This document shows positions 47,527-59,212 of a DNA stretch of 64,000 nucleotides, piece after piece. The stretch comes from Ursus arctos (taxonomy: Eukaryota > Chordata > Mammalia > Carnivora > Ursidae): positions 11,262,501 to 11,326,500 of the forward strand of contig NW_026622875.1 in NCBI RefSeq assembly GCF_023065955.2. The letters are read 5' to 3'. The notes beneath the pieces were generated by a model. It did no database searches and was not told where the DNA came from. It was given only the letters and a program-made list of their open reading frames with translations. Numbering within the stretch: position 1 is the stretch's first letter; the number at the start of each line of letters is the position of its first letter. The position numbers were made by a program, and so were the translations under genes.

Positions 47527-47715
47527 CTTGCCAGATAAAGTTCAGGGTACCCAGTAAAGACAAATTTCAGGTAACAATTAGCTTTTTAGTATAAGTATTG
47601 AATGGGATACCCTTATGCTTCATCGCATATTTGCATGGGACATACACTAAAAATTTATCTGAAATTCAAATTCAGCTGATTAACTTGTGCTTTCATTTGC
47701 TAATCTGGTACCCCT
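47527..47715. mobile_element. Palindromic nonautonomous DNA transposon
   Basis: The left half 'tgccagataaagttcaggg', 'gacaaatttcaggtaacaat', 'tttttagtataagtattg' is the diverged reverse complement of the right half 'acatacactaaaaatttatc', 'tgaaattcaaattcagctg', 'tttgctaatctggta'. A nearly full-length palindrome of this size is typical of MITE-like elements such as MER53-type repeats; the exact family name is uncertain. Confidence 0.65.
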
Positions 47716-47964
47716 ACTTCTCAAATATGTGTTCAATTTGTCTCAGTGGTGGAAGCTTAAAGATTGTTAATGTGAATTAGTCATCAGCACTGTTGAAAAA
47801 GGCATTTCAGAGCATTTCCTGAGTGTGGGAGGGGCAGTAGCGTCCTCTGTATCCCCAGCAAAGGGTTGGGGAGTGCATCTCATATCAGGTTATGGCTAGT
47901 CTATGTACAGTGTATTAGTCTAATAGAATACCTTTTCGAGGATATAGACTATTTCTGGTTGTTT

Positions 47965-48110
47965 GGGTCACTATTTTATTTTTATTTTTTATGATGTTCA
48001 GTTAGCCACTGTAGAGTACGTCATTAGTTTTTGATGTAGTGTTCAATGATTCATTAGTTACGTATAACACCCAGTGCTCGTCACAACATGTGCAATAGTG
48101 TTATGTGGAT
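47965..48110 (-). mobile_element. Carnivore L1 3' end fragment
   Basis: 'tatgatgttcagttagccac', 'acgtcattagtttttgatgt', 'agtgttcaatgattcattag', 'aacacccagtgctcgtcac' is the reverse complement of the carnivore L1 3' UTR. The T-rich left edge is its poly-A tail in reverse. The insertion is short and 5'-truncated. Confidence 0.85.
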
Positions 48111-50069
48111 GACTATGCATAAATCAGTAGCAGTAAAAAAATAATTATTAAAGATAAGGATTTAAACAGCTGTTCTGAATTCATCAAGCATTTCAAAGAA
48201 ATTTTCAACTTTTTGTATGGAAACCAAATTTTTTGCCAAGTAGAATCTTTTGATTATAAAACTTACCTCTTTTAAGGAAACGGAAGCCTTCTGCCTATTT
48301 CTAACCTCTTTATCTTTAAACATAAACATTCATAGAAGTTATTTTTAATGCTTTTAAAACCTTTTGAGCTTTTTTGTCCATTCCCAATCTTTTTCTAAAT
48401 TATAATTCATGTATTGCAAAACAGTGTTTTATTCTCCTAGAAGGGCAGAATACTACACACCCGGAAAGGGTGCTGATTTTCACAATGGAGGGACATTTCT
48501 GCCCCTTCCTTCATATCACACATTAAGCTAAATAAAATATGCCTCATACACCATTTGGAAGTTATTCTCCAAAATGTCAGAGTTGAGCATTACCTATAAA
48601 ATCATCCTGTTGAGCATTAATATCCATCTATTTATGTACTTTTCAACACTGATTATCAGGGGGTTGCTGTGTTAATACTTCTTTAATTTGCCGGCTAGTA
48701 AATCAAATGAACACTTTCTCTAATGACAAACTCTAAAATTTTATCATTAGTGTTTTTTTATACTTCTTAAAACTTTCAACAATATAACATTTATTATTAT
48801 CCCACGCTTCCCTTTTGGAAATTAGTAACATTTATGGCATTCTCAAATCAATTCCATCTTTATTCATTGGCATGAATGAGGGCACAATCATGAAGTGAGT
48901 TAAACTGGCCTCTTGTGACACTCTCCCACATATCCATGACCTTGTTTCTCCTCCTTGACACTTTCTCAAACATTTGTGGGAGGAATGAACAAATGAATAC
49001 TGAAGCAATCAGATGGCCACTATAAAGACTGTAAGTTTCAAGGTGATTGACAGTGAGTAGTATTTACCCCTTTGCTGAGACAACTGTCCAGGACGCACTG
49101 AGGGAAAGGGTCAAATATTCATCACTGTAACCTCTTTTGTCACTTCTAAAAACTAGTTGACGGAAACCATTTTCTAAACAGTGTAGGTTCTGTTTAGACT
49201 TTTAGAAGAAATTACTGCTATGTGAAGAAATCTCATAGAAGCAATGATTATTATCCTGACATTTGTTTGGTATTTTATGGTTTGTAAGAACTTTTACCAA
49301 TCATTTTGGGGGAGTTATTAGCCAAAGATCAAGAAAAACGCCCTCTCCCTGTGAGACTGAATTAATCACAGTTTTTGTTAGCTTTATTTCTACATTTGTT
49401 TTAAATAAGATAGGAAATGAGAGATTCAGAATCCCAAGGGACATAGAGTAGTGAAAAACGTTTTTTGTTTTTTGGCAAAGATATTTTTTATTTTTCCCAA
49501 GATAATATTAAGAATCAGACATTTATCCTCAGTCCTCTGCTGGGTGTTACTGCTTTTATTTCAAAACAAGAACAGTGGAAAAACCCCTTATCTCCCTCTC
49601 CCTTCCTGGGGAAGGATGGAAGAATAGAACAAGAAGATTCGGCCATCGATGCAGTCTCTGACACCTTGTCACCATTTCCAAGGGGCAAGGTGGCAAAATG
49701 TTATTTCTTCTGTCCCAGGCAACTGATAGTGATTATATTTAATTATAACTTTTCTCATTTGGGAGACACTTAAAGGTGCCATCTTTTATTATTTAATAGG
49801 AAAATGCTTGAAGGAATACCATTTTTAATTTCTCAAGACAGGAAGTTAAAAATGTTTATAGAGCATCTCAAACTTTCATTCTGTTTTTGTAACGTGCATC
49901 ATATCTTTGGGTAATGGAATGGCCCAGTCTATACAGAACTCTGCCGTAGTACACCAATGATACCCCTCAAGCCCCATGTGCCCAAAACTTGTCACATAGC
50001 AAATAGCCAAGAGTCACTAAAACTAAAAGTGCAGAATTTTCCAGGAGATTCATAGCGCCTTGTCACTCA
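48111..50069. other. Unique noncoding DNA
   Basis: No repeat is recognised. The stretch about 48540-49080 reads as non-repetitive and may include conserved elements. The frames at 49263-49451 and 49465-49773 show no known domain. Confidence 0.5.
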
Positions 50070-50214
50070 GGGTGGTACCTGCACCATCAGCATCACCTGG
50101 AAACTTACTAGAAATTCAGAAATTTGTTAGAAATATCCCAGACCTAATGAATTATAAACTGCATTTTAACAAGGCTCCAGGTAATTTAAATTTTGAGAAA
50201 TACTGTGTTAGCAT
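50070..50214 (-). mobile_element. MER5A (nonautonomous hAT-Charlie transposon)
   Basis: 'cagcatcacctggaaactta', 'ctagaaattcagaaatttgt', 'cccagacctaatgaattata' and 'actgcattttaacaaggctc' are the reverse complement of MER5A. The plus frame at 50060-50305 runs through it. Confidence 0.75.
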
Positions 50215-50219
50215 AAACA

Positions 50220-50310
50220 ATATTTTATTAAAACCTTGCAACAAACCCATGAGGCAGATTATTGCTGCTATCTTTACCATTGTTATAAGGAAACTGAGAC
50301 ACTGATATTT
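50220..50310 (-). repeat. MIR fragment
   Basis: 'acaaacccatgaggcagatt' followed by 'aaggaaactgagacactga' is MIR read backwards. Confidence 0.65.
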
Positions 50311-50399
50311 TATTCAAAATAATCTGAAATTCCTCAGGAATATAGCCTTTAGTAGCAAGAGTAATAATACAATCACTAAGAAAAAGCAACAGCATATCA

Positions 50400-50648
50400 C
50401 ATCAAGTGGCTAGATTCTTGGCCCTGGAGTCAGACTACATAGGTTCAAGTATGACTCTTCTTTTCACCAAGTATAAGATCTTCAGGTTGCTTAATATATC
50501 TGTTTGGTTTGCTCAGCAGTAAAGGAGGGGTTTTAAAAGAACCTACCTCATGGTGTTGAGGGAGGAGGAGGATTAAATGAATAAATAAATGGCTTAGAAT
50601 AGCGCCCAGCATGTAGTACAGACTCTGTATATGTTAGACAGTAGTGAT
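50400..50648 (+). repeat. MIR, nearly full length
   Basis: 'tggagtcagactacataggt', 'tcaagtatgactcttctttt', 'aagaacctacctcatggtgt', 'aggattaaatgaataaataa' and 'agaatagcgcccagcatgta' cover most of the MIR consensus on the plus strand. Confidence 0.85.
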
Positions 50649-50699
50649 GGTAGGAATCATGGTAATTGTAATAGTAATATTTTTTCCAGTGCTTACCAT

Positions 50700-50870
50700 G
50701 CTTCGTTTGATTCACTCCTCCAAAAAACCTTACTGTCCTCCCTACCCTGTGGCGAAGGGTCTAAGAAGTAATTCTGCCTGAAGTCACACAACTGGTGAAA
50801 AGGATGGTGGCTTGGAAACCTCCAGACCTGGCTACACATAATGCTGCTCTTTAAGTGAGGGCCTTAAATT
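50700..50870 (-). repeat. MIR fragment
   Basis: 'attctgcctgaagtcacaca' and 'actggtgaaaaggatggtgg' with 'ggaaacctccagacctggc' follow reverse-complement MIR. Confidence 0.55.
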
Positions 50871-52487
50871 TAGGTCTTTTGAATGTAAGCCCTCTGCTTT
50901 TTCACCAAACTGTCTTCTCTCCAACCATAAATGAAAAGAGCATTTTCAGATGACCAGTGACTTATTAATGTTATTTGATTCAGAATGCAATTTCAGACCT
51001 TTAAATCTGCCTCTGTTTTGCTCCAGGTCCTGTTCCTTCCCTCTTTGCCCAGGCCCTAGAGAACACTGTCATTCTTTACTTGCCTCAGGTTTCAAATTAA
51101 CACCAAAATACTCTTAGAAGGTAATGGAATCCTAGCTGAGAGTTTCAGCTTCCCTAGGATTCTTCCTAATAAATAGCCTCTTAACATGTCCGATTCAGAG
51201 CCCTTTGAGGGAAATTTGCATTTTTATAGAGAACTTCTGAAGATGAAAAGTTTTAACCTATGAATGACTATCTACTGATAATATATCAGGTACAAGAGGG
51301 CAGTGCCCTCTAGGGTAAAACACAATTAAAGAGGAATAAAGTTCTTTCAGAGAGCCTCTGATCTCAGCCTGTAGGCACATGGTGTCCCAGATAACAGCAC
51401 ACCTGTAAAAAGCTTTACAAAGCAGGAAAGTGGAACATGATAACCTACACGTTAGGTTTTAGGTTTTAGGAAGTGGCAATTCTGATTCTTCATTTAACCT
51501 TACCAGTGTTTTTCATAACTAAATACTCACAAATTGCCAGTGATGGCCTATTAAGCTATAAAAGCTGCCTGTACCAGTGTATCATTGAACATGGACGGGC
51601 TTAGGCATGTTGTGAGTATATGGATGAGAGGACAAAATTGATACTCTTTGCTATCTCAAAGGAAAGGCAGTCTGAATTGAGAAGGCAATACTCTAGGAGC
51701 CTAACACTGTCTCAAAGAATGGATGTCCTATTCTAAGAAATCTGGAATTATTGGCATAATGGAAACATACACACATGTAGGGTACCTTTTCTAATGTTTT
51801 ATAATGTGATGGACTTGGAGGTCTGGGGAAGTAGTAAATTTGGTTCTTTAATGAGTACATGTATAAAAGAGGCTCGGGTATGTTGCAAGATTCACTTAAG
51901 AACTTGTATGGTATTACTGAAGTACAAGCCTTTTGTTATATTAGATTGAGGTCTTTGACAAGACTGAAATTCTAAGTCCTTGAATAAGATGGAAAAATTA
52001 TCTGTTGAATCTTAAAGAAAAACAACCTACTGTCTGGATACTTGTTGTTTGAAAGGATGAGGGATGGAATTAAGCTAAAGGCTTACAATTTATAACAACC
52101 CCTCTTTAGAACATGAGAGGTTTCTCTTAGATAAGGCAAAAGAGATATCTTACAGTTTGGTTAATAAGACATATTAGCCTAAAATCAAAGAAATGAGCAT
52201 GTAGGTGCCTTTAGGGGTCAACGTTTCAGAAAGGAATACTCCCAAAAAAGTCTAGATTTGTTAAAAATATATGGCAACAAAAGGAAAAAAGAAAAACCCA
52301 TAACAAACCTGATTAAAAAGAAAATGAGACATTAGGTCCAAGAGAATATGTAGTTGATGATTCAGTTTCACACAATAGCTCAAAACTTGGAACAATGGAA
52401 GATTATGATTGGTTTTTCTTTTGCTTTATCTCGACACATTGTGTCATTATCTCTTTTGCAGAAGTGAGTGGGAAGTGACCTAGAGGT
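50871..52487. other. Unique noncoding DNA
   Basis: No repeat family or gene is recognised. Confidence 0.5.
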
Positions 52488-53030
52488 TGCTATTCTAGAG
52501 GCCGAGGGCAGGCCACCCCAAGATGGGCCGCTTGGCATGAAAATAATTGTGAGTTAAAAAGCAATTGAAAACCCAGCAGATTCAGGGAAAGCTCTTTACC
52601 TCCCCACTGAACTGCCTAAAAAGAATTTAGATGGAGAAACTGCTCCAGGAAGGAGCTATCACCATAGATAACGACATTATGGGACATGAACTAGGTTTGG
52701 TAGACAAGGATGAACCTAGCAAGACCTGCCAGATCAAAGTCCTTTATGCCCCATTGAGTGGCCCAGCAAACAAGCATTTACTCTTTTTCACTTTCCTGTG
52801 AATTGCAGTCCCTCCCTTTGAAGTCTCAAACCCCTACGCTCTTCTCCTCAGTTCAGAATGATATATATACCTCATTTTGACTGACTGTATTTGGAATTTC
52901 TGTGTCTGTATAGATTCTAAGTAAGCCATTAAATTTGATTTTCTCCTGTTAATCTATCTCATGTCAATTTGATTCTTTGTTTGGCTGTAGAAGGACCTTG
53001 AACGGGACAGGAAGGTCCTGCTCGCCGACA
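52488..53030 (+). mobile_element. Solo LTR of an endogenous retrovirus
   Basis: About 540 bp with LTR architecture: U3 text 'cagattcagggaaagctctt', a TATA-like 'atatatatac' at 52861-52870, an ATTAAA polyadenylation signal at 52928-52933, then a U5-like 'tcatgtcaatttgattcttt' and 'gtagaaggaccttgaacggg', ending ...CCGACA at 53030. No internal viral genes flank it. The left end (TG at 52488) is less certain and no clean target duplication is seen. Its sequence is unrelated to the LTR at 46715-47298. Confidence 0.65.
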
Positions 53031-53242
53031 CTATAGTTACTCCTTTTTAATGAGTTTTGAGTCTGTACCTAACAATAGCTCTTTCTCACTTAAAAATGCG
53101 AGAGGGTAGTAAAGGGGACATTTGTGACTGAAAAATGACTTAACACAATGCAAATACAGAGAAATATTAAACAGTTAAGGGAAAAAATTGCAATTTATTG
53201 AACCAGGGTTTATTCTTTTGAGTCTATTTTCTCAAGTGTATG
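53031..53242. other. Short noncoding linker
   Basis: I recognise nothing in it. Confidence 0.5.
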
Positions 53243-53252
53243 ATTCAAGGAC

Positions 53253-53443
53253 ATTTAAAGATTTATCTATCTATCAGAGAGAGAGACAGCCAGCAAGAGA
53301 GGGAACACAAGCAGGGGGAGTGGGAGAGGAAGAAGCAGGCTCCCAGTAGAGCAGGGAGCCCGCTGTGGGGCTTGATCCCAGGACCCTGGGATCACGCCCT
53401 GAGCAGAAGACAGACGCTTAAAGACTGAGCCACTCAGGCGCCC
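53253..53443 (-). mobile_element. SINEC, moderately young
   Basis: Minus-strand SINE from 'acatttaaagatttatctat' through 'gacagccagcaagagaggga', 'caagcagggggagtgggaga' and 'ctgggatcacgccctgagca' to 'gccactcaggcgccc'. The flanks 'attcaaggacattta' (about 53243) and 'attcagggacattta' (about 53446) form a target duplication with one difference. The plus frame at 53240-53428 is SINE. Confidence 0.93.
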
Positions 53444-53460
53444 TAATTCAGGGACATTTA

Positions 53461-55581
53461 AATAACATTTGAATAAAATGCATTAATTCCTTAAAACTGC
53501 TTTTTATGTTGTTGCAACTTTACAACACTTAGCATACTTATTAATAGGAAAACATGGTAAAAAATATAGTTTACAAAAGTCAAAATATACTATCATGTTA
53601 AAAAGCAGAAGTAGTTTGAGAATATTTAGCTCCTTGGAATTTTATACTACCTTTCATAGTAAAAGAAAAACTAAAATGATCTCATATCACCCTTAAAAAG
53701 GAGACTATAGATTTTCTAGTGCAGAACCGAATGAAGAATGAAAATGTCAAATTGTCAAAATTTTATTTAGGAAACTAATGGGGAGGATACATTCAAACTA
53801 ATAAGGATGATTTCATTACCTGGTTACCCCAGCCCCCAGCCCCCTCCCTTTTGTAACCCACAGTGTGTTTCCTGGATGATTTCAGATATCTTTCATGTTA
53901 ATGATAAAAACATTCAGTATATTGGAGACCTGCAGAAGAATTATAGAGGAGGAGCAGATGAGAAGAACTTGGCCAAGATAGGTTTGGACTATTGACGGCA
54001 ATAGACATGAGCTTCTTAAGCTGGATTCCCAGTACAGCTCAGCAAAATTCCACTTGATTATTCCTTTTTTAAAGTAAGCCCAACTGTAAACAGCCACTAT
54101 AATCATGGCTTAAGTTAAGAATATTTCTGTGTATTACTGTAACATGAAAATACTTACATAAATATTCTGTTGCTTAAACTAGTTTGAGAGCGATGGAAAC
54201 TCTACAAATGACATTTAGGCCCAGTGCTCAGCAAGGAACATTCTAAAATAAAGTTTAGATGCAGGACCATCTATCATAGAAATGAAAAAGTTATAGAAAA
54301 AAGAGCACAACTTGAGGCAACTTAATGCTTGAAACCCAAACCAAAAAATATATTAACATATAATCTAAAGTCCTCATATACTTTGATTTTATACAGAAAA
54401 GGATAGCCTGTTATAGGAGAGTTTAATTTGGTGAATGGATATGTTAATAAAGTTTTTATGCTTCCCCCCCTCCCCATATATGAGGAAAATCTGCTTACTT
54501 CTGAGGCCAGAACTGGGACATGTATACAATAGCCACTAGTTACAGTACTTGTGTGAATTGAGACATCCTGTAAATGCAAGCTACATGCCAAATCAAAAGA
54601 CTTACTGGTGAAAAATAAATATAAAATATCTCAATTTTTATACTGATTACATTTTGACCTGGTAAAATTTTGGATATATTGGATTGAATAACCTGTTCAC
54701 ATTTTATCAGTATCTTTTTACCATTTTAATGTAGCTACTGAAAAGTTAGAAAAACATCTGTGGCTCACATTATATTTCTACTGGGCAATGCTAACCTAGA
54801 CCATAGAGATCCTTAAGTAAAGAATTATTTGTTGCAAGATTAGCTATTTTTTTCCCCTTAGAAACCATGTTAGATAAGTTTATAGGGTTCCTAAGAAAGT
54901 TGGCAAAATCTGCTTAGCCTTTACTGTACCTGAAGTATAATACTTCTTGTCACTAATAGAACAACAATTGATAAAATTATTTCCATAAGAGGAAAAAAAG
55001 CATTACTAATTCTAACTGGGACAGCAGCAGCACTCCTCTTCCTGGATTGGAAGTGTTTCGGCAATGGAGTTGTCCATACGTGTATGTGCCTGTGTATGAC
55101 CATGCATGTGTGTTAGGCATGACTAGAAAACTAATAGGTGAGTAGATGGTTGCACCTGGATTAAGAACAAGGTAGTTTCTACCTCTCTATAGTATTTATA
55201 AGAAAGCAAGTCTTTATACCACCATTTTGCAAACACTGTCAAATTAAAGATGGAAGCGATGGGTGGATTCCATGGGATAAGAGCTGGCAGAATTGTACTA
55301 TATCTCTTCCCCTTAATGTTTATACTTAAGGGGAATTTATAATTAAGTATGAATTACTGGCTTGATGAGGAATTACTTAGAAACCATTTTTAAGTTAGTA
55401 ATTACCTACTTAAGTTCTTTGGCATATACGAACACCAACAAGCAAAAATTTCAGGAATTAGAAAATGCTAATTGAGCTGAATGGAAAAATGTTAGACATA
55501 AGAAATTTACATTTCTCTGATTATCTGTACACAGTAATTAAAGTTTATTGAAAATCTCTAATCCAGTGGGAAAGCTTAAAT
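53461..55581. other. Unique noncoding DNA
   Basis: AT-rich, with no repeat or gene recognised. The frames at 53807-53995, 53882-54106, 54322-54591 and 54921-55103 lack motifs. Confidence 0.5.
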
Positions 55582-55757
55582 CAGTAGTTCTCAAGCTTTA
55601 GTGTACATCAGAAATATCTGGAGAGTTTATTAAAACACTCGCTGCTGGGCCCCATGTCCAGTTTCTGATTTATAGGTCTGGGATAGGGCCTGAGAATTTG
55701 TACTTTTAAATTTCCCAGGTGATACTCTTGCTTCTATAGGTATGGCAACCACATTTT
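55582..55757 (+). mobile_element. MER5A, left part, split by L1 insertion
   Basis: 'cagtagttctcaagctttag', 'gtacatcagaaatatctgga', 'gctgggccccatgtccagtt', 'gcctgagaatttgtactttt' and 'cccaggtgatactc' follow MER5A on the plus strand. The element breaks off at 'accacatttt' (55748-55757) and its end reappears after the L1 block, at about 57230-57252. Confidence 0.8.
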
Positions 55758-56990
55758 TTAAAACATTTTTTTTAATTTAAATTCAATTTTTTTACTGTTT
55801 TTTTAAATTTTTTATTATGTTATGTTAGTCACCATACAGTACATCATTAATTTTTGATGTAGTGTTCCATGAGTCATTGCTTGCGTATAACACCCAGTGT
55901 TCCACGCAATACGTGCCCTCCTTAATACCCATCACCAGACTGCCCAATCCTGCACCCCCCTCCCCTCTGAAACCCTCAGTTTGTTTCCCAGAGTCCATAG
56001 TCTCTCGTGGTTCATTCCCCCTTCTGTTTACCCCCCCCTTCATTCTTCCCTTCCTTCTCCTACCAATCTCCCTGCTATTCCTTATGTTCCACAAATGAGT
56101 GAAACCATATGATGATTGTCTTTCTCTGCTTGACTTATTTCACTTAGCATAATCTCCTCCAGTCCTGTCCATGTTGCTGCAAATGTTAGGTAATCCATTC
56201 TTTCTGATGGCTGAATAATATTACATTGTATATATGGACCACATCTTCTTTATCCATCTGTCTGTTGAAGGACATCTCAGCTCCCTCCACAATTTAGCTA
56301 TTGTGGACAATGCTGCTATGAACATTGGGGTGCATATGGCCCTTCTCTTCACTATGTCTGTGTCTTTGGGGTAAATACCCAGTAGTGTAATTGCTGGGTC
56401 ATAGGGTAGCTCTATTTTTAACTTTCTGAGGGACCTCCACACTGTTTTCCATAGTGGCTGTACCAACTTGCATTCCCACCAACAGTGTGAGAGGGTTCCC
56501 CTTTCTCCACATCCTCTACAACATTTGTTGTCTCTTGCCTTGTCAATTTTTGCCGTTCTAGCTGGCGTAAGGTGGTATCTCAATGTGGTTTTGATTTGAA
56601 TTACCCCGATGGCTAATGATTTTGAACATTTTTTCATGTGTCTGTTAGCCATTTGTATGTCTTCATTGGAAAAGTGTCTGTTCATATCTTCTGCCCATTT
56701 TTTGATTTGATTATTTATTTCTCGTGTATTGAGTTTGGGAAGTTCTTTATAGATCTTGGATACCAGCCTTTTATCTGTAGTTTCATTTGCAAATATCTTC
56801 TCCCATTCTGTGGGTTGCCTCTTTGTTTTGATGACTGTTTCCTTTGCTGTGCAGAAACTTTTTATCTTGATGAAGTCCCAAAAGTTCATTTTTTTCTTTT
56901 GTTTCCCTTGCTTTTGGAGACGTGTTATGAAGGAAGTTGCTATGGCCGATGTTGAAGAGGTTACAGCCTATGTTCTCCTTTATGATTTTA
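55758..56990 (-). mobile_element. Carnivore L1, 5'-truncated, dead
   Basis: The T-rich left edge is the reversed poly-A tail. The 3' UTR lies at about 55815-56090 ('agtacatcattaatttttga', 'aacacccagtgttccacgca'). ORF2 sequence lies at about 56120-56990. The 5' end is lost. It inserted into a MER5A; the duplication 'accacatttt'/'actacatttt' (55748-55757, 57230-57239) brackets the whole block to 57229, which also contains a second L1 3' end. The plus frames at 55862-56112 and 56638-57037 are antisense L1. Confidence 0.9.
56221..56889 (-). pseudogene. LINE-1 ORF2 protein, C-terminal fragment
   Basis: This 222-residue frame is the C-terminal part of the L1 ORF2 protein, which in intact elements combines an endonuclease, a reverse transcriptase and a Cys-rich C-terminal segment. 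Only sequence downstream of the polymerase core is present. Residues 123-140 form the L1 CX3CX7HX4C motif (Cys123, Cys127, His135, Cys140), and the following 'GIYPKD', 'MFIAAL' and 'TIAKLW' words are typical of the family. The frame ends at a stop codon right after 'SIYTM', where the family normally continues, and the downstream sequence appears frameshifted. The apparent Met1 is internal; the element has no promoter or 5' part. It is not expected to be functional. Confidence 0.95.
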
Positions 56991-57072
56991 GGTCCATACC
57001 TCCTAAACCAATAATATATTATATGTCAATTAATTAACGTATAATGTATTATTGGTTTCGGAGGTACAGACC
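56989..57072. repeat. Near-perfect palindrome at L1 junction
   Basis: The left arm, about 33 bp from 56989 (GGTCCATACCTCCTAAACCA...), pairs with the right arm ending at about 57072 (...TGGTTTCGGAGGTACAGACC) with about four mismatches, around a short AT-rich centre. The right arm is the 3' terminus of a minus-strand L1. The left arm is the same terminus in plus orientation. Confidence 0.88.
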
Positions 57073-57229
57073 TGTCATTCATCAGTGTTAAATAACACCC
57101 AGTGCTCATTACATCACATGCCCTCCTTAATGTCCATCACCCAGTTGCCCCATCCCTCTACCCCTCTCCCCTCTAGTAACCGTCAGTTTGTTTCCTGTTA
57201 TTAAGAGTCTCTTATGGTTTGTCTCCCTC
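57024..57229 (-). mobile_element. Second carnivore L1 3' end fragment
   Basis: 'ttaattaacgtataatgtat', 'tcattcatcagtgttaaata', 'acacccagtgctcattacat', 'ccctccttaatgtccatcac' and 'ttaagagtctcttatggttt' are the reverse complement of a carnivore L1 3' UTR of a different subfamily from that at 55758. It is about 205 bp long and ends at the MER5A target duplication. Confidence 0.88.
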
Positions 57230-57252
57230 ACTACATTTTGAAAACTACTGGG
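57230..57252 (+). mobile_element. MER5A, right end of the split copy
   Basis: 'actacattttgaaaactact' completes the hAT terminal repeat begun at 55582. Confidence 0.7.
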
Positions 57253-58289
57253 CTGATTTTTTCCCTCAGTGATCCAAAAGCATACCACTAAAAAGTTTTC
57301 CTTCAGATTCACCGATTTTTACAAAATCACATAAAAGATAATAGAAAAATTATGTAAACAAATGTCCATTTTAAAACTACGCATTATTATCCTAAGAAAA
57401 TCATTGTTATTTAAGGAATTCATCTCTCAAAATCATGTATATGTAATTTTTACTAACAGCTTGTTTTATTCTTTAAAAGCTGCTGCTTATTTCTAACAAA
57501 AAAAAGAATTTCAGAATAATTCTTCATTACATGGAACAAAATCAGTTTTAAACATCCCATGGTGAGAAAACACATGATTTTATCATCATGTGAAGAGATT
57601 AAATATCCTAAAGCAAAAAAAAAAAAAAAAATCTATTTCAGTTCATAACCAAGACTAATGACACTTTGCTGCCAGACTTGGCCACTTTATCACTTGAAAT
57701 TGAGGTTTTTGGTTAGCTTAATAGTTCTGTGGTAAAACCATTTAAATATCTAAAACACATCAAGAGAATAAACCTGTCATTTTCAAAAATCGAATTCATG
57801 AAAGTTGCAATGTTTTGCATTTTTAAATGCATTCCCACTGAATAAAACTTAATTTTATTTTTAGAAAATAATACTGGGAAGAATTTTGTGTTCTACATAT
57901 TTTAGTCTAAATATCATTTTGACAATCATTCCATTTACATCTAGTTCCAGTGTTCAATATTTAGTGCCTGTTTCACCGCACAGCTCTTAATATGTAAGCC
58001 ATGACTAACATCAAAAGTCTTCTGTTATTCCAGTTTCTCTACAATCTGAACTTAATCCATGTGCTCATAATTATTTCCTCAACCTTTGTGAAATTTGTTT
58101 AGACCTCAGGACTTGCTTTGGGTTTTCTTGTCTCTGAGCCTCCATCTGAAATTCCCTGCTTTTCCCTCTCATCGAATACATCCTACTCCCCTTTCTTTGC
58201 AAAGTCCTTTACTAAATGTGGTCTCCTTGGACAGTCAATATTGGACATACAATATTAGCTAATTTTGCCTTTGTTAACAATAAATCACT
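57253..58289. other. AT-rich unique noncoding DNA
   Basis: A poly-A run occurs at about 57616-57632. No repeat family or gene is recognised. Confidence 0.5.
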
Positions 58290-58480
58290 ACCATTTGTGT
58301 TATTACTATTTACCAGGACCTAAAACAAGTCATTTATCTACCATAATCCTCAAAAGGATATGTAGATACTATTACCATACCCATGTTAATATTGAAAATT
58401 CAAGCTCAGAGAGGTGAAGTGGCTTGCCCCAGTGAAGTGGCTGTTAAGTAGCAGAGCTGAGATTCCAGATTGCTGTATCT
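58290..58480 (-). repeat. MIR remnant
   Basis: 'tatttaccaggacctaaaac', 'aagctcagagaggtgaagtg', 'gcttgccccagtgaagtggc' and 'gtagcagagctgagattcca' follow MIR on the minus strand. Confidence 0.75.
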
Positions 58481-59049
58481 TGCAAAGTCAAGTAGTGCAT
58501 ATAACCAACCACTATCTAACATTGCATGAAAGCCTCCAAATTAAAAATGGTTTATTATATTTTTTTAATGTATAAGGAGTATTTTAGTATGTAGAAAAAT
58601 AGATATACAATTGTGCTTTGGTTTGAATTCAGACTACTAAAGTATTTAAACAAGGTATATAATTCTTCTTAAACCTTAAAGCTCAAATAATTAAGCCACT
58701 TGCTTATGAATCTAGCAATTTTGTGTTAAAATTCACTCTTACTTTGATCAATGCCTCATTAATAAATAATAGCATTTACAATAAGTTTAACTAAATTTCC
58801 TTAGTTATTTCAATCTATAGTCCCAGATTTATCTGATTTTAAGACCTTCCAACAATAGGACAGATTGGTAGATCTGTACGGCTACATTCTTCTAAGCATG
58901 TAAGCAACTCGTAAAAATCTAATGAAGCAAACCTCAAAATTCAGTAACTCTTGTCCTTCTGAGTATGTATCAAACACATTGAAAGAAATAAAGTATTCTT
59001 TAATCTGCACAATGATTTCATATCTATATGTGCAATGATTTCATTTTAT
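58481..59049. other. AT-rich noncoding DNA
   Basis: Nothing recognised. Confidence 0.5.
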
Positions 59050-59066
59050 ATATAGAGATATCTCTA

Positions 59067-59105
<39 letters not shown>

Positions 59106-59135
59106 ACACACACATATATACACACAAGTGAGTCC
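59050..59135. repeat. (TATC)n microsatellite with (CA)/(TA) flank
   Basis: About nine pure TATC units (roughly 59069-59105) are followed by short ACAC/TATA runs. The Ser/Ile/Tyr-rich frame at 59028-59240 is this repeat. Confidence 0.95.
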
Positions 59136-59212
59136 ATGCTCACTTATAGTATGGAAACCATTATATATATAATTATGATAATTATAACATTAAAGATATG
59201 TATATACATCGA

